Source of the DNA: Planctomycetia bacterium
GTDB taxonomy: Bacteria; Planctomycetota; Planctomycetia; Pirellulales; UBA1268
Length of the DNA stretch: 7,560 nucleotides
Direction: 5' to 3'
Assembly (NCBI GenBank): GCA_009919445.1
Contig: RGBY01000120.1
Location: 1-7,560, forward strand
The notes under the pieces were generated by a model, which was not told where the DNA came from, searched no databases, and was given only the letters and a program-made list of their open reading frames with translations. A program made the position numbers and the translations under genes. Each line of letters begins with the position of its first letter. Positions within the stretch are counted from its first letter, which is position 1. Positions 6,906 to 7,560 of the stretch are shown here, piece by piece.

Positions 6906-7560
6906 CCGCTCCCGCTGCCGACCACGAAACGGCCCAGGCGAATCGCCTGCCTCCTGCAGGTGACTGGTGGCGGGACCAGCGCGGCTGGCCACTCATCTTC
7001 TGGGGGCTGCTACTGGTTGCGAGTGGACTGCTCCACCTCGCCATCTGGGGCATGGCCGGCGGCCCTTGGGAGGGACCGGTGACCTGGCGGAAGCCAATTC
7101 TGTTTGGAATTTCCGGAGGCCTGACCAGCCTGTCCATGGGCTGGGTGTGGGGCCAGTTGCCAGCGTGGCGGCTTGACCGTCGTCTTGCGTGGGCGACAGC
7201 CATCGCACTGGTCGTCGAAGTTGGGCTCATTGACCTGCAGTGCTGGCGGGGCGTTCCCAGCCACTTCAACCGCAGTACCTCACTTGATTCTTTTCTCTAC
7301 GACGCCATGGGGTTGCTCATTCTCTGGGTGACCGGGGTGATCATCTACCTGACGATACGCTTCTTTCTCGGGCCAACCGCCTGCTCACCCGACATGCGAC
7401 TGGCTGTGCAAGCGGGGCTGATCTACCTGGTGATCTCCTGCCTGCTCGGTATTTGGGTAGGGCTCAACGGTGATCTACGAATGCAGGCTGGGCTCGAGCC
7501 CGAGCAGTTCGGCAAGGCGGGGGTACCAAAGTTTCCCCATGGAGTCGTCATCCATGCCCT
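6902..7560 (+). CDS. Multi-pass membrane protein of unknown function, 3' end outside the window
   Basis: The frame opens at GTG 6902, sharing GTGA with the DUF1802 stop, and remains open for 219 codons to the window end. About five hydrophobic segments are visible at residues 31-50, 66-83, 98-114, 133-156 and 168-187. Polar motifs stand out between them: WRKPILFG (62-69), DLQCWRGVPSHFN (111-123) and, near the cut end, PKFPHGVVIHAL. The arrangement resembles an uncharacterised bacterial integral membrane family with KP..F, QxWRGVPSHFN and PHxxxxHALQ motifs. This is from memory and I know no function for it. The invariant-looking His and Arg in a membrane setting could bind a cofactor or proton, but that is speculation. 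The 4-bp overlap implies translational coupling to DUF1802. Confidence 0.82.
   Translation, partial: MTAPAADHETAQANRLPPAGDWWRDQRGWPLIFWGLLLVASGLLHLAIWGMAGGPWEGPVTWRKPILFGISGGLTSLSMGWVWGQLPAWRLDRRLAWATAIALVVEVGLIDLQCWRGVPSHFNRSTSLDSFLYDAMGLLILWVTGVIIYLTIRFFLGPTACSPDMRLAVQAGLIYLVISCLLGIWVGLNGDLRMQAGLEPEQFGKAGVPKFPHGVVIHA

Overview
The window is about 7.6 kb of GC-rich bacterial DNA with eight recognisable protein genes plus the possible first codons of a ninth. It most resembles a planctomycete of the Pirellulaceae type. This is an inference from gene style: secreted or lipid-anchored proteins of unknown function, a His/Asp/Glu-rich lipoprotein, a DUF1802 protein, and a PurM whose N-terminal part recalls planctomycete versions. 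No rRNA or marker gene is present to prove it. I saw no tRNA, CRISPR array, insertion sequence or phage gene.

Layout. Positions 1-24 (minus) may be the first eight codons of a gene leaving the window. A secreted cyclase-family (kynurenine formamidase-like) metallohydrolase lies at 167-1012 (plus). It converges on purM at 1107-1975 (minus), the AIR synthetase of purine biosynthesis. As given, purM is broken: an internal stretch of roughly 65-70 codons is missing and the two halves are in different frames. Upstream of purM on the same strand is a membrane-anchored protein of unknown function (2075-2710). A 72-bp divergent region separates it from glgX (2783-4954, plus), a full-length glycogen debranching enzyme.

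After a 135-bp gap comes a tight plus-strand cluster. It begins with a lipoprotein carrying seven perfect HDHDE repeats (5090-5809), followed by a secreted protein with a His/CxxC motif (5843-6388). A DUF1802 protein (6381-6905) overlaps that gene by 8 bp, and a multi-pass membrane protein (6902 to the window end) overlaps DUF1802 by 4 bp. The overlaps point to one translationally coupled operon.

How they work together. GlgX is carbohydrate storage metabolism and purM is purine synthesis; neither is obviously linked to its neighbours. The four-gene cluster is the best candidate for an uncharacterised system. Its first two products are exported and carry plausible metal ligands (His/Asp/Glu array; His plus CxxC), so envelope handling of a transition metal is a reasonable hypothesis, but nothing in the sequence proves it.

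The two points most worth checking are the broken purM (real lesion or assembly error) and the metal-ligand-rich envelope operon.
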